Part shown: positions 52,535 through 62,582 of the stretch, in pieces
Numbering within the stretch: the stretch's first letter is position 1
Layout of the letters: each line of letters begins with the position of its first letter
NCBI GenBank assembly: GCA_035502855.1
Contig: DATJTX010000029.1
Location: 1-64,000 of the forward strand
DNA: 64,000 bases
From: Candidatus Baltobacteraceae bacterium
GTDB taxonomy: Bacteria; Vulcanimicrobiota; Vulcanimicrobiia; Vulcanimicrobiales; Vulcanimicrobiaceae
Direction: 5' to 3'
The notes under the pieces: generated by a model
What the model saw: the letters and a program-made list of their open reading frames with translations, nothing else
Databases searched by the model: none
Told to the model about the DNA's origin: nothing
Position numbers and translations under genes: made by a program

Positions 52535-53337
52535 CGCCGTTCTTGACCGAGTCCTTTGCCGAACGTGGGGCGCGCGAACGCGCGCGCGCGTTGCTCGATC
52601 CCGCGAGCTTTCGCGAACTGCTCGATCCGTTCGCTCGCATCGCCTCGCCGTACTTGGCCGCCCAAGACGTAGTACCGCAAGCGGACGACGGCGTGGTGGT
52701 TGCACGCGGAACGCTGGGCAACCGGCGCGCATGCGTGGTCGCGAGCGACGGCCGTTTTCTGGGCGGTTCGATCGGCGAGATCGGCGGCGCTAAAATCGCC
52801 GGTGCGCTCGAACTGGCGCGACGCGATTTCGAGGACGGCAGACCGACGCGCGTCGTGCTCGCGCTCGATACCGGCGGCATTCGCCTGCAGGAAGCAAACC
52901 TCGGTATCCTCGCCGTCACCGAGATCTGCGATGCAATCGTCGCGCTGCGCGAACGAATGCCGGTGGTGGCGGTGATCGCCGGCCGCGTCGGCGTGTACGG
53001 CGGGCTCTCGCTTTCGACCGCGCTGTGCAGTGCGATCATCGTGAGCGAAGGCGCGCGCATCGGGCTCAATGGTCCCGACGTCGTCGAAACGGAGTCGGGT
53101 ATCGAGGAGATGGATTCATCCGATCGGCCGCTGATCTGGCGCGTCACCGGCGGACGGCGCCGTTTCGAGCAAGACTTCACGACCGAATTGGTCGCCGACG
53201 ACGTCGGCGCGATTCGTGCTGCGGTGGAACGGGCGTTCGAACGTCCCCGTCCGCTGGGTCCGCTGGTGCCGCCGCCGTTTCCCGATCCGCGGCTGGAACG
53301 CGATGCGTTTCTGCATGCCATGGAGATCCAACCGTGA
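52531..53337 (+). CDS. mdcD: Malonate decarboxylase beta subunit
   Basis: A 268-residue crotonase/carboxyltransferase-fold subunit. GSIGEIGGAKIAGALELA and LDTGGIRLQEANLGILA form the acyl-binding and oxyanion regions. With MdcE it decarboxylates malonyl-ACP to acetyl-ACP. ATGA and GTGA overlaps with its neighbours ensure stoichiometric translation. Confidence 0.93.
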   Translation: MTPFLTESFAERGARERARALLDPASFRELLDPFARIASPYLAAQDVVPQADDGVVVARGTLGNRRACVVASDGRFLGGSIGEIGGAKIAGALELARRDFEDGRPTRVVLALDTGGIRLQEANLGILAVTEICDAIVALRERMPVVAVIAGRVGVYGGLSLSTALCSAIIVSEGARIGLNGPDVVETESGIEEMDSSDRPLIWRVTGGRRRFEQDFTTELVADDVGAIRAAVERAFERPRPLGPLVPPPFPDPRLERDAFLHAMEIQP

Positions 53338-54134
53338 GGACCGTGGTCTCACGCGGGCGCTTGTGGTACGAACGCTTCGCAAACAAAGGAACGGCGGTGG
53401 CGGGCTTGCCGCCATCCGTGCTTGCTGCCGACGTTTCGCTCGACGGATTTCCCGTGCGCACGATCGTCGTGGTTCCCGATCCGCAGGCACGCTTCGAACG
53501 TGCGCGTGCGGGCGAAGTTGGAATCGACGAGGGATTTGGTCTGGCAGCTGCGGTGAACGGAACGCCCAAGAAGAGCGCAATTCTCGCGATCGTCGACGTT
53601 CCCGGACAGGCCTTCGGCGTGCGCGAAGAAGCGGTCGGATTGCAGCGCGCCCTGGCAGCCTCGGCGGACGCGTACATTCGGGCGCGACGCGGCGGGCATC
53701 CCGTCCTCGCTCTCGTCGTCGGCAAGGCGATCTCCGGCGCGTTTCTGGCCCACGGCCTGCAGGCGGGCTGGATCGGCGCGCTCGACGATTCCGCCATCGA
53801 GATTCACGTGATGTCGGAGCCAGCCGTCGCGCGCGTCACGCGGATGCAGCGCGAAGATTTGGCGCGCATCGCGCGCGAGATTCCGGCGACCGCGCGCGAC
53901 ATCCACACCTTTGCGCGCTTCGGCGCGATCGATCGCATCTTTCGGATCGCCGATTTCGACGAGCCGAGTGATGCCGAGGTTGCGAACGTGCACGAGGCAT
54001 TGGTCGCCGTGCTGCGCAATCCGGTTCTCGCATTACGCAATCCGGTCGATAAGTTGGCGGTGCCCGCGGCAACGCAAACGCGTGCGCTCGCGCGCCGCGT
54101 CCGCGACGAGCTCGCGGCTCGCTGGGATGAATGA
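53334..54134 (+). CDS. mdcE: Malonate decarboxylase gamma subunit
   Basis: A 266-residue partner of MdcD with the same fold. GLAAAVNGTPKKSAILAIVDVPGQAFG and LVVGKAISGAFLAHGLQA are typical of MdcE. GTG start inside the mdcD stop. Together D and E form the decarboxylase part of the cytoplasmic, biotin-independent enzyme; no membrane-bound MadB-type subunit is present, so the energy of decarboxylation is not conserved as sodium gradient. Confidence 0.93.
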   Translation: MRTVVSRGRLWYERFANKGTAVAGLPPSVLAADVSLDGFPVRTIVVVPDPQARFERARAGEVGIDEGFGLAAAVNGTPKKSAILAIVDVPGQAFGVREEAVGLQRALAASADAYIRARRGGHPVLALVVGKAISGAFLAHGLQAGWIGALDDSAIEIHVMSEPAVARVTRMQREDLARIAREIPATARDIHTFARFGAIDRIFRIADFDEPSDAEVANVHEALVAVLRNPVLALRNPVDKLAVPAATQTRALARRVRDELAARWDE

Positions 54135-55530
54135 GCACGCCCGTGCGCACGATCTCGTCCGGCTAAGTCCCCCTGCGGTGGCAAGGCTCGCCGCACATGC
54201 GCCGGAGTGGGCTCGTGCGAGCCTTGGGCGAGCTCCCTGGGCGATCGTGCGCCGCGCCTATATAGCGGAAGACGTGCCGATCGGCATTCGCGGCGAGCAC
54301 CGCGGGCAGCGCTTTGCCGCCAGCGTCGCGGCCGCCGAGATCGACCGGGTCGTTCCGCCGGAGCGGCTGCGCAACGTCGTTCCGCCGCGCGAGCACCGCG
54401 CCTTTGCCGCGCTGCCGGCGGTGATCGGTGCGGCCGGCGCGCATGGTCTGTGCGCTGCGCCGATCGGCGCCGCGGGATACGAGCTGGTCACCGGTGTCCC
54501 GGCTTTGCACGAGCAGAGCGATCTCGACGTCATCGTACGCGCGGCATCGGGCGATGGCGCGCTGCATTCCTTTGCGTGCGCGATCGCGAATCTGCCGGTA
54601 CGCGTCGACGTCGAGGTGGCGTTCGGTGACGGTTACGCCGCTGCGCTCGACGAGACGCTGCGCGGCGGCGCGCTCATGGTGAAGACGCCGGGCGGTCCGC
54701 GGATATTGCCGCCGTTTTCACCGCCGCAGGCCGCCGTGCAAGCGCTGATCGCCGAGGCCGAACTCACGCCTAAACCGGCACTGGTCGATCGGCGCGGCAG
54801 CGGCGCGCACGACGATCTCACGCTCGACCTGCTGCTGCGTTCGGCACGTGCGCTGGAGCACACGTTCGTCGCGGCCGATCTCGCCGCGCGTTCGAGCGCG
54901 ATCGATCGCGCGCTGCGCACGCGGCTCGGAGCGATCGGCCGCACCGGCGAAACGCATATGCTGGCGGCGACCGGCGGCGCCAACGCCCATCGCGGTGCGA
55001 TCTGGGCGCTCGGTCTGCTCGTTGCAGGGCACGCTCACACCGGCTCTCGCGATCCGGCTGCGATCGCGCGCGCCGCCGCGCAGATCGCGGCGCTGCCGGA
55101 CGAAGGCGTCGCCGCCGTGCGGAGCAGCAACGGCGCGCGCGCACGCGCCCGCTACGGTGTAGGCGGTGCGGCCGGCGAAGCGCAGGCCGGTTTCCCGCAC
55201 GTCGTACACCACGCGCTTCCCGCGTTACGTGCTGCCCGCGAACGCGGTGCGTCCGAAGCGGTCGCGCGCATCGACGCATTACTCGAGGTCATGACCACGC
55301 TCGAGGATACGTGTCTGCTGCACCGCGGCGGTGAGGAGGCGCTGCGCGTTGCGCAGGCGGGAGCAGGCGCCGTGCTCGCTGCGGGCGGCTGCGGCACCGC
55401 GGCCGGCCGGCGCGCGTGCAACGAGTTGGAACGCGCGCTGCTCGCGCGGCGCGCGTCGCCGGGCGGCGCGGCCGATCTGCTTGCCGCCGCACTCTTTCTC
55501 GATTCGATCGAGCGTGGTACGTGGGTGTAG
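54127..55530 (+). CDS. Fused MdcG-MdcB: holo-ACP synthase and triphosphoribosyl-dephospho-CoA synthase
   Basis: A 467-residue fusion. Residues 1 to about 200 match MdcG, the nucleotidyltransferase attaching the prosthetic group to MdcC, with an HDLVRL start and catalytic SDLDVI carrying D132 and D134. Residues from about 200 match MdcB (CitG-like), which makes the prosthetic group from dephospho-CoA and ATP, beginning ELTPKPALVDRRGSGAHDD. The usual genes are separate. Fusion lets the precursor pass directly to the transferase. It overlaps mdcE by eight bases. Confidence 0.88.
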   Translation: MNEHARAHDLVRLSPPAVARLAAHAPEWARASLGRAPWAIVRRAYIAEDVPIGIRGEHRGQRFAASVAAAEIDRVVPPERLRNVVPPREHRAFAALPAVIGAAGAHGLCAAPIGAAGYELVTGVPALHEQSDLDVIVRAASGDGALHSFACAIANLPVRVDVEVAFGDGYAAALDETLRGGALMVKTPGGPRILPPFSPPQAAVQALIAEAELTPKPALVDRRGSGAHDDLTLDLLLRSARALEHTFVAADLAARSSAIDRALRTRLGAIGRTGETHMLAATGGANAHRGAIWALGLLVAGHAHTGSRDPAAIARAAAQIAALPDEGVAAVRSSNGARARARYGVGGAAGEAQAGFPHVVHHALPALRAARERGASEAVARIDALLEVMTTLEDTCLLHRGGEEALRVAQAGAGAVLAAGGCGTAAGRRACNELERALLARRASPGGAADLLAAALFLDSIERGTWV

Positions 55531-55540
55531 TGACGGGCCG

Positions 55541-56458
55541 GTGTTAGCATTCGTCTTCCCGGGACAGGGATCGCAGCACCCGGGCATGCTCGCGTCGATC
55601 GCGGGCGATCTCGATGCGGAGCGGACGTTTGCGCAAGCGAGCCGCGTGCTGGGATACGACGTGCGCGAGCGTGACGACGCCGCCGCGCTCGCCTCGACGG
55701 TCAACGTGCAACTCGGGCTGCTGGTGGCGGGCGTCGCTTCGGGACGGATGCTCGAACGGCGCGGCGTGCAAGCCGACGCCGTTGCCGGTCATTCAGTGGG
55801 TGGATTCGCCGCGGCCGTCTACGCGGAAAGCATCGCCTTCGACGACGCGCTGCGGGCCGTTCGCGAGCGAGCGAGTGTCATGGAGAAACTCTTTCCGCGC
55901 GGTTACGGCATGGGTGTGATCGCCGGACTGCGCGAGCAGGTGGTCGCGGAGATCGTTCGCTCGATCGCGCGACCGCAGGCGCAAATTTTCATTGCGAACG
56001 TCAACGCACCGACGCAATTAGTGATCGCAGGCGAGAACGATGCGCTTGCGCGCGCGCTCGAAGCGGGCCGGTCGGCGGGGGCGCGCCGCGCGGAACGGCT
56101 CGACGTCGCCGTTCCCTCGCACTGCCCGCTGCTCGCCCCGGTGCAGGCGCATCTCGAAACCGTGCTTGCGCCGATGGAGATTCGCAACCCGCGCACGATC
56201 TACGTGGGGAGCGTCGGGCCGCGTCTGGTGCGCGATGCGCAGGCGCTGCGCCACGACCTGGCCGCCGGTGTGGCGCACGCGGTGCGATGGTACGATGCAA
56301 CGACGATGATGATCGAACTGGGTACGAGCGAGTTCATCGAGGCGGTGCCGGGTCACGTGCTGACCGATCTCGCGCAGGCGGCGTTTCCGCGGGCGCGGGC
56401 GATTGCGCTCGAGGACGCCGGCGCGCGCTCGGCGGCAGCGCTCGCGCGCCGTGCCTGA
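55541..56458 (+). CDS. mdcH: Malonate decarboxylase malonyl-CoA:ACP transacylase (epsilon subunit)
   Basis: A 305-residue acyltransferase. PGQGSQHPGM at the N-terminus and the active-site serine S85 in AGHSVGG are present, with a conserved histidine region PSHCPLL. It loads the carrier protein with malonyl (priming) from malonyl-CoA, starting the MdcA cycle. GTG start ten bases after the fusion gene. A malonate transporter (MdcF/LM) is absent from the operon. Confidence 0.9.
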   Translation: MLAFVFPGQGSQHPGMLASIAGDLDAERTFAQASRVLGYDVRERDDAAALASTVNVQLGLLVAGVASGRMLERRGVQADAVAGHSVGGFAAAVYAESIAFDDALRAVRERASVMEKLFPRGYGMGVIAGLREQVVAEIVRSIARPQAQIFIANVNAPTQLVIAGENDALARALEAGRSAGARRAERLDVAVPSHCPLLAPVQAHLETVLAPMEIRNPRTIYVGSVGPRLVRDAQALRHDLAAGVAHAVRWYDATTMMIELGTSEFIEAVPGHVLTDLAQAAFPRARAIALEDAGARSAAALARRA

Positions 56459-57344
56459 ACTTCCCGACGTCGAAGCCTACTTACACGCGCTGCGGACGCG
56501 GATCGTAGGGCAGACGCTGGAACGCGTCCGGCTCGCGAGTCCCTTTCTGCTGCGCACGGCGCAGCCGCCGCTCGAGGACGAATACGGGCACCGCGTTCGC
56601 GAGCTGCGCCGCGTCGGCAAGCGCATTGCGATCGGGATGGACGACGACCGTTGGCTCGTGCTTCACCTGATGATCGCCGGCCGGCTGCATTGGAAGGAAC
56701 GCGGAACGGCCCTCTCCGGGCGAACGAGTTTAGCGGCGTTCGACTTCTCGAATGGCACGCTCGTGCTGACCGAAGCCGGGTCGAAACATCGCGCGTCGCT
56801 CTCCGTGCTGGCGGGCGAGGATGCGTTGCGCTCGCAGGATCCCGGCGGCATCGAACTCTTCTCGAGCGATCTCGACGCATTTCGGGCAGCGCTCAGCGCC
56901 GAGAACCGGACGTTGAAACGAGCGCTGACCGACCCTCGGATCGTGAGCGGGATCGGCAATGCGTACTCGGACGAAATCCTGCACGCCGCGCGTCTCTCCC
57001 CGATCGCGCTGACCCAAAAACTCCGCGGAACGGAGTGGGAAGTGCTCTTCGACGCGGCGCGCCGGACGCTGGCGGCGTGGACCGATCGACTCAAAGCCGG
57101 CGACGGCTTCCCGGAAAAGGTCACGGCCTTTCGTGAGGAGATGGCGGTGCACGGCCGATTCGGCAAGCCGTGCCCCCGGTGCGGAGCGCCGATCCAGCGC
57201 ATCCGCTACGCCGGCAACGAAACCAACTATTGCGCCCGTTGCCAGACCGGCGGCAAAGTGCTCGCCGACCGGAGCCTCTCTCGGCTGCTCAAGTCGGACT
57301 GGCCCCGGACGCTCGAGGAGCTCGAGGACGTAAAGCGGCCCTAG
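56451..57344 (+). CDS. mutM: Formamidopyrimidine-DNA glycosylase family protein
   Basis: A 297-residue Fpg/Nei family base-excision enzyme. The N-terminus after processing is PELPDVEAYLHAL (catalytic P2 and E3); GKRIAIGMDD contains the conserved lysine region. The IGNAYSDEIL helix-two-turn-helix and C-terminal zinc finger C241/C244 ... C261/C264 are present. It removes oxidised purines such as 8-oxoguanine. The GTG start overlaps the mdcH stop by eight bases, so it is coupled to the malonate operon without an evident functional link. Confidence 0.9.
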   Translation: MPELPDVEAYLHALRTRIVGQTLERVRLASPFLLRTAQPPLEDEYGHRVRELRRVGKRIAIGMDDDRWLVLHLMIAGRLHWKERGTALSGRTSLAAFDFSNGTLVLTEAGSKHRASLSVLAGEDALRSQDPGGIELFSSDLDAFRAALSAENRTLKRALTDPRIVSGIGNAYSDEILHAARLSPIALTQKLRGTEWEVLFDAARRTLAAWTDRLKAGDGFPEKVTAFREEMAVHGRFGKPCPRCGAPIQRIRYAGNETNYCARCQTGGKVLADRSLSRLLKSDWPRTLEELEDVKRP

Positions 57345-57370
57345 AGGCTGCTGCGTCGGCATGGAAGGAA

Positions 57371-57382
57371 CTGGTATACCAG
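57371..57382. promoter_or_regulatory. Palindromic operator of the GntR regulator
   Basis: The perfect 12-base palindrome ctggtataccag is followed by a partial second copy (gatacca, 57382-57388). The TGGTATACCA core is the form typical of FadR/VanR (FCD) subfamily operators. It lies about 35 bases upstream of the regulator start, where it would overlap the promoter, so autoregulation is likely. Confidence 0.7.
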
Positions 57383-57416
57383 ATACCATATCCCACCCGC
57401 CCTGGAGGGTGCGGCC

Positions 57417-58097
57417 TTGGCCTTAGGTCTCTCGCGGCTCGGATCCGAAGCGAGTTTCGCGCAACGCGCGTACGCCGCGCTGCGCGCCGCGCTGCTCGAG
57501 ATGAACATCTACGAGCGGGCGGACCAAGACCTGCGGCTGGACGAACGGGATCTGGCATACCGCTTGGGCGTGAGCCGCACGCCGATTCGCGATGCACTCG
57601 CCCGGCTCGAACATGAAGGCTTGGTCGAAAGCGTCCCACGGCGCGGATATTTCATCGTTCGCAAGAGCCGCGAAGAGCTGGTCGAGATTATCAAAGTGTG
57701 GGCCGCGCTCGAAAGTATGGCGGCGCGATTGATCACCGAGCGCGCGAGCAACGAGGAGATTTCATCATTGCGCACGATTTTCGCGACGTTCGAAAACGGT
57801 GCGATCGCGGCCAAGCTTGACGAGTACTCAGACGCGAATCTTGCGTTTCACAGCCGGATCATCGATCTCGCGCGGAGCGCAACGCTCTCGCGGATGGCCG
57901 ACACGCTCATCATGCACGTCCGTTCGATCCGGCATCGCACGATTTCGGAAGATCATCGGTTCGAGCGTTCGATGGTCGATCACATGCACATCATTCAGGC
58001 GCTCGAAACCCGCGACGGCGATCTGGCCGAACGGCTCGTTCGCGAGCACGCGCTCGGACTGGCCGCTCACGTCGCCGTGCACGTTCATGACATCTAA
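57417..58097 (+). CDS. GntR family transcriptional regulator, FadR/FCD type
   Basis: A 226-residue regulator with an N-terminal winged helix (LRLDERDLAYRLGVSRTPIRDALARLEHEGLV) and a C-terminal FCD ligand domain with the metal-binding type histidines (DANLAFHSRI, MHVRSIRH, HMHIIQAL, REHALGLAAHV). The TTG start has ggaggg nine bases upstream. It lies 27 bases upstream of the lyase gene in the same direction and most likely represses the catabolic operon until an acid or acyl-CoA binds the FCD domain. Confidence 0.9.
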   Translation: MALGLSRLGSEASFAQRAYAALRAALLEMNIYERADQDLRLDERDLAYRLGVSRTPIRDALARLEHEGLVESVPRRGYFIVRKSREELVEIIKVWAALESMAARLITERASNEEISSLRTIFATFENGAIAAKLDEYSDANLAFHSRIIDLARSATLSRMADTLIMHVRSIRHRTISEDHRFERSMVDHMHIIQALETRDGDLAERLVREHALGLAAHVAVHVHDI

Positions 58098-58124
58098 ATC
58101 ATTACGCTGATCGAAGGGATCTCC

Positions 58125-59837
58125 ATGGCTCAGATGCTTTCCGTTCCAAGCGAACGGCACACCACCGACGGCACCGCACCGCAGAAGAAGGTCTCGGGCG
58201 GGCATCTCGTCGCCAAGGCGTTGCGCTCGGAAGGTGTCGATACGATCTTCACGCTCTGCGGCGGTCACATCATCGATATCTACGACGGCTGCATCGACGA
58301 GGGCATCAAGATCATCGACGTGCGTCACGAACAGGTTGCCGCGCACGCCGCCGACGGCTATGCGCGCATGACGGGCAACCTCGGCTGCGCGGTCGTCACC
58401 GCCGGACCCGGTACGACCAACGCGATCACCGGCGTCGCCAACGCATTTCGCGCCGAATCTCCGATGCTCTTGATCGGGGGGCAAGCCGGGCTCTCGCAGC
58501 ACCGCATGGGCGGTCTGCAAGATCTGCCGCATGTCGAGATGCTGCGGCCGATCACGAAGTTCGCGACCAGCGTCACCACGACGTTGCGCGTCGCGGATTT
58601 CGTGACGATGGCCGCCCGCGAAGCATTCAACGGTTCGTTCGGTCCGGTATACCTCGAGATTCCGCGCACGGTCCTGGATCATGAAATCGACCCGGATCGA
58701 GCGGTGATCCCGCAAGCCGGCCATTACCGCGCGTCGACCAAGAGCCTGGGCGATCCGAACGACATTACGCGCCTGACCGATATCCTTTCGAAGGCGACCA
58801 AGCCATGCGTGCTGCTCGGCCAGCAAGTTTGGACCTGCCGCGCAACCGACGCGGCGCGCGAGTTCGTCGAGACGCTCAACATTCCGGCGTATATGAACGG
58901 GGCGGGACGCGGTACGCTGCCGCCCGGTCATCCACTGCATTTCCAACTCACGCGACGCGAAGCATTCGAAACGGCGGACGTCATCATCGTGGTCGGGACG
59001 CCGTTCGATTTCCGCCTTCGCTACGGCAAGAGCCTCAAGGCGAAGACGGTCGTGCAGATCGACATGTCGTACGCCACCGTCGGCCGCAATCGCGACGTCG
59101 ATCTCGGTCTGGTCGGCGACGTCGGAGTGATTCTCGCGGCGGTCACGCGCGCGGCAGGGGCCAAGAACGCTGCGGCGCGCAACGCGTGGGTGGCTGCTCT
59201 GCGCGAGAAGGAGAATGCCGCGGTTGAGGCTCGTCTGCCCAAGCTGCGCAACGACGCGGTACCGATTCACCCCTATCGGCTCGCCTACGAAATCGATAAT
59301 TTCCTCACCGACAATTCGGTCTTCGTGGGCGACGGCGGCGACGTCGTGACCTTCGCGGGCAACGTCGTGCAGCCCAAGGCGCCGGGACTGTGGATGGATC
59401 CCGGTCCGCTCGGATCGCTCGGCGTCGGCACCGGATTTGCGATGGCCGCGAAACTTGCGCAGCCGCAGCGCGAAGTGGTCGCGCTCTTTGGCGACGGATC
59501 GTTCGCGATGACCGGCTTCGACATGCAGACCGCGGTCCGCTTCGGGTTGCCGTACATCGCGATCGTGGGCAACAACAGCTACATGAACCAGATCCGCTGC
59601 GGCCAGATCCAGAAGTACGGCAAAGAGCGCGGCAACGTCGGTAACTATTTGGGCGACGTGGATTTCGAGAAATTTGCCGACATGCTGGGCTTCTATGGCG
59701 AGGCCGTGCGCGAACCGGGGCAGATTCGCCCGGCGCTCGAGCGTGCGCGCGAAGCGGGAACCTGCGCGGTAATCAACGTGTGGCTCGATCCCGACGCATA
59801 CGCGCCCGGCACCGAAAACCAAACGATGTACAAATGA
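58125..59837 (+). CDS. TPP-dependent acyl-CoA lyase/decarboxylase (oxalyl-CoA decarboxylase or 2-hydroxyacyl-CoA lyase family)
   Basis: A 570-residue TPP enzyme of the acetolactate-synthase/OXC/HACL superfamily. The catalytic glutamate E69 is in [17 protein letters not shown] and the TPP motif runs from GDG (456-458) 24 residues to NN. The TPP region [19 protein letters not shown] differs from the EGDSAFGFSGMEIET-type sequence I know from oxalyl-CoA decarboxylase and mammalian HACL1, so the substrate is open. Position next to a formyl-CoA transferase shows it makes or uses formyl-CoA. Good site aaggga before the ATG. Confidence 0.75.
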   Translation: MAQMLSVPSERHTTDGTAPQKKVSGGHLVAKALRSEGVDTIFTLCGGHIIDIYDGCIDEGIKIIDVRHEQVAAHAADGYARMTGNLGCAVVTAGPGTTNAITGVANAFRAESPMLLIGGQAGLSQHRMGGLQDLPHVEMLRPITKFATSVTTTLRVADFVTMAAREAFNGSFGPVYLEIPRTVLDHEIDPDRAVIPQAGHYRASTKSLGDPNDITRLTDILSKATKPCVLLGQQVWTCRATDAAREFVETLNIPAYMNGAGRGTLPPGHPLHFQLTRREAFETADVIIVVGTPFDFRLRYGKSLKAKTVVQIDMSYATVGRNRDVDLGLVGDVGVILAAVTRAAGAKNAAARNAWVAALREKENAAVEARLPKLRNDAVPIHPYRLAYEIDNFLTDNSVFVGDGGDVVTFAGNVVQPKAPGLWMDPGPLGSLGVGTGFAMAAKLAQPQREVVALFGDGSFAMTGFDMQTAVRFGLPYIAIVGNNSYMNQIRCGQIQKYGKERGNVGNYLGDVDFEKFADMLGFYGEAVREPGQIRPALERAREAGTCAVINVWLDPDAYAPGTENQTMYK

Positions 59838-61090
59838 GCACGCAGACCATGACGAAAGCAAAGGCGCTGGACGGCGTGCGCGTGCTCGACATGACGCACG
59901 TGCAGTCGGGGCCGTCCTGCACGCAGATTCTCGCCTGGCTCGGCGCCGACGTGATCAAGGTCGAGTTGCCGGGGCGCGGCGATATCACGCGCCAGCAGCT
60001 GCGCGACATCCCGGACGCGGATAGTTTGTATTTCGCGATGCTCAACGGCAACAAGCGCTCGTTGACGCTCAACACCAAAACGCCGCAAGGGAAGCAGATC
60101 TTCACCGAGATGATTCGCAAGTGTGACGTGCTGGTCGAAAACTTCGGCCCGGGCGTGCTCGATCGTCAGGGTTTTTCATGGGAGACGATCCACGAACTCA
60201 ATCCGCGGATCATCTATGCCTCGATCAAGGGCTTCGGCCCGGGACAATTCGCCGACGCCAAGGCCTACGAACCGGTGGCGCAGGCGATGGGCGGATCGAT
60301 GAGCACGACCGGCTGGGAAGACGGTCCGCCGCTGGTGACCGGCGCGCAGATCGGCGACTCGGGCACCGGGATCCATACGGTGGCGGCAATTCTGGCGGCG
60401 CTCTATCAGCGCGACGTCCATACCGGGCAAGGCCAGCGCGTCGTGTGTACGATGCAAGATTCGGTGCTGAATCTATGCCGCGTCAAGATGCGCGACCAGC
60501 AGCGGCTCGCACGCGGACCGCTGAGCGAATATCCCAATCGCAGCTTCAACGGCGTCGTGCCGCGCTCTGGCAATGCCTCCGGCGGCGGTCACCCCGGTTC
60601 CGCCTTGCGCTGCGCGCCGGGCGGTCCGAACGACTACGTCTATTTGATCCTTCAGACGCAGATCTGGGAACCGCTCTGCAAGGAGATAGGGCGGCCGGAA
60701 CTCATCACCGATCCGAAATATGCAACGCCGGAGGCGCGGGTGCCGATCCTTTCGGAGGTCTTCGGCATCATCGAAGAATGGACGCAAACGCTCACCAAAT
60801 TTGAGGTGCTCGAGCGCTGCAATGCGCTCGACATCCCGTGTGGACCCGTGCTCGCGATGAAAGAACTGCTCGAAGATGAGTCATTGCGCGCGCGCAACAT
60901 GATCGCTACGGTGGAGCATCCGCAGCGAGGCAGCTATTACACCGTCGGTTGTCCACTCGTACTCTCCGACTCGACCGTCGACTATCGCCGCGCGCCGCTG
61001 CTCGGCGAACATAACGAGGAAATCTTGCAAGAAATCATGGGCTATGACCGCTCGCAGGTCGAGAGCCTGCACGAAGAAGGGGTAATCTGA
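59834..61090 (+). CDS. frc: Formyl-CoA:acid CoA-transferase (class III)
   Basis: A 418-residue class III CoA-transferase strongly resembling Frc. Seen are [21 protein letters not shown], the catalytic aspartate D175 in [12 protein letters not shown] (equivalent to Asp169 of the Oxalobacter enzyme), the glycine-rich loop NASGGGHPG and IPCGPV. It transfers CoA from formyl-CoA to the incoming acid, releasing formate. The start overlaps the lyase stop by four bases; the two proteins form a catalytic cycle. Confidence 0.9.
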   Translation: MSTQTMTKAKALDGVRVLDMTHVQSGPSCTQILAWLGADVIKVELPGRGDITRQQLRDIPDADSLYFAMLNGNKRSLTLNTKTPQGKQIFTEMIRKCDVLVENFGPGVLDRQGFSWETIHELNPRIIYASIKGFGPGQFADAKAYEPVAQAMGGSMSTTGWEDGPPLVTGAQIGDSGTGIHTVAAILAALYQRDVHTGQGQRVVCTMQDSVLNLCRVKMRDQQRLARGPLSEYPNRSFNGVVPRSGNASGGGHPGSALRCAPGGPNDYVYLILQTQIWEPLCKEIGRPELITDPKYATPEARVPILSEVFGIIEEWTQTLTKFEVLERCNALDIPCGPVLAMKELLEDESLRARNMIATVEHPQRGSYYTVGCPLVLSDSTVDYRRAPLLGEHNEEILQEIMGYDRSQVESLHEEGVI

Positions 61091-61092
61091 TC

Positions 61093-62568
61093 ATGGCGAT
61101 CGCAACACCAGCAAAGTCGGTTCGCGTCCCGCAAACCAAACTGCTCATCAACGGAGAATGGGTTGACGCGCAGTCCGGGAAGACGTTCGATACGCGCAAT
61201 CCGGCGACCGAAGAAGTCATCGCGCACGTTGCCGAGGCCGGCCCCGGCGACGTCGCGCTGGCCGTGAAGGCGGCTCGTGCCGCGCTCGAGCGGGGTCCGT
61301 GGGGAACGATGCGCGCAGCTGATCGCGCGCGCATCATGTCGCGTTTCGCGCAGGTGATCCGCGAACGGCAAGAAGAGATCGTCGCGCTCGAATCGCTCGA
61401 CGGCGGTAAGCCGATCAGCTCGGTACGACGTCAGGACTATCCGGCGATGCTCGACTGCATCGAGTATTACTCGGGCTGGCCGGACAAAATCACCGGCGAC
61501 GTCGTGCCCGTGCGGCCGGACGCGCTCACCTACATCGCGCGTGTGCCCGTCGGCGTCGTCGGCGCGATCGTGCCGTGGAACTTCCCGCTGATGAACTCGA
61601 TGTGGAAGATCGCCCCGGCGCTCGCCTGCGGGTGCGCGATCGTGATGAAGCCGGCGACGGAAACGCCGCTCACCGCGCTTCTGCTCGGCGAACTCGCGCT
61701 CGAAGCCGGTTTGCCGCCGGGCGTGCTGAACATTCTGCCCGGACCGGGCTCGTCGGCCGGCATGGCGCTCGTGAAGAATCCCGACGTCGACAAGATCTCG
61801 TTCACCGGATCGCCCGGCGTCGGCAAGCTGATCATGGAGGGCGCAGCGCCGTTCGTCACCCGGCTCACGCTCGAACTCGGCGGAAAATCGCCCAACCTGA
61901 TCTTCGAGGACGCCGACATCGACGCCGCGGTCAAGGGTTCTTCGGCCGGTATTTTCTTCAACAGCGGCCAGGTTTGTTCGGCCGGCTCGCGCGTGCTCGT
62001 GCAAGAGAGCATCTACGACGAGTTCTGCGAGCGGATGGTGGCGCGCTCGAAGACGCTGAAAATCGGCGACCCGCTCGATGAGAGCACCTACATGGGTCCC
62101 GTGATCTCGCAAAAACAGATGAACACGATCATGGGATATATCGAGACCGGCAAGAGCGAGGGCGCGACGCTGCGTTCGGGCGGCGAACGCGTAGGCTCGC
62201 GCGGCTACTTCCTCGAACCGACCGTTTTCACCGAGGTCGACAACTCGATGAAGATCGCGCGCGAAGAGATCTTCGGCCCGGTCGCCGCGGTGATTCGCTT
62301 CAAGGACGAAGACGATGCGGTTCGGATCGCCAACGATTCGGATTTCAGCCTCGCGGCCGGGGTTTGGACGAAGGATGTGGCGCGTGCCCACATCATGGCG
62401 CAGCGGCTGCACGCAGGAACGGTTTGGGTCAATACCTACGGTCAGAGCGACACACGTCTACCCTGGGGCGGACTCGGCGGCGACTCCGGAATGGGACGCG
62501 ATCTCGGCCAGACCGCACTCGACAACTACACCGACAAAAAGACGATTTGGGTGAGCCTACGGCGCTAG
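61093..62568 (+). CDS. NAD+-dependent aldehyde dehydrogenase
   Basis: A 491-residue aldehyde dehydrogenase of the broad ALDH1/2-like type. PWNFPL, base glutamate E261 in LELGGKSP, nucleophile C295 in NSGQVCSAG and EEIFGPV are present. It starts two bases after the frc stop, so it is in the operon. Classical oxalate operons have no need of such an enzyme; here it could oxidise an aldehyde released by the lyase. Confidence 0.9.
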   Translation: MAIATPAKSVRVPQTKLLINGEWVDAQSGKTFDTRNPATEEVIAHVAEAGPGDVALAVKAARAALERGPWGTMRAADRARIMSRFAQVIRERQEEIVALESLDGGKPISSVRRQDYPAMLDCIEYYSGWPDKITGDVVPVRPDALTYIARVPVGVVGAIVPWNFPLMNSMWKIAPALACGCAIVMKPATETPLTALLLGELALEAGLPPGVLNILPGPGSSAGMALVKNPDVDKISFTGSPGVGKLIMEGAAPFVTRLTLELGGKSPNLIFEDADIDAAVKGSSAGIFFNSGQVCSAGSRVLVQESIYDEFCERMVARSKTLKIGDPLDESTYMGPVISQKQMNTIMGYIETGKSEGATLRSGGERVGSRGYFLEPTVFTEVDNSMKIAREEIFGPVAAVIRFKDEDDAVRIANDSDFSLAAGVWTKDVARAHIMAQRLHAGTVWVNTYGQSDTRLPWGGLGGDSGMGRDLGQTALDNYTDKKTIWVSLRR

Positions 62569-62582
62569 AAAGGGTGTAAAGG

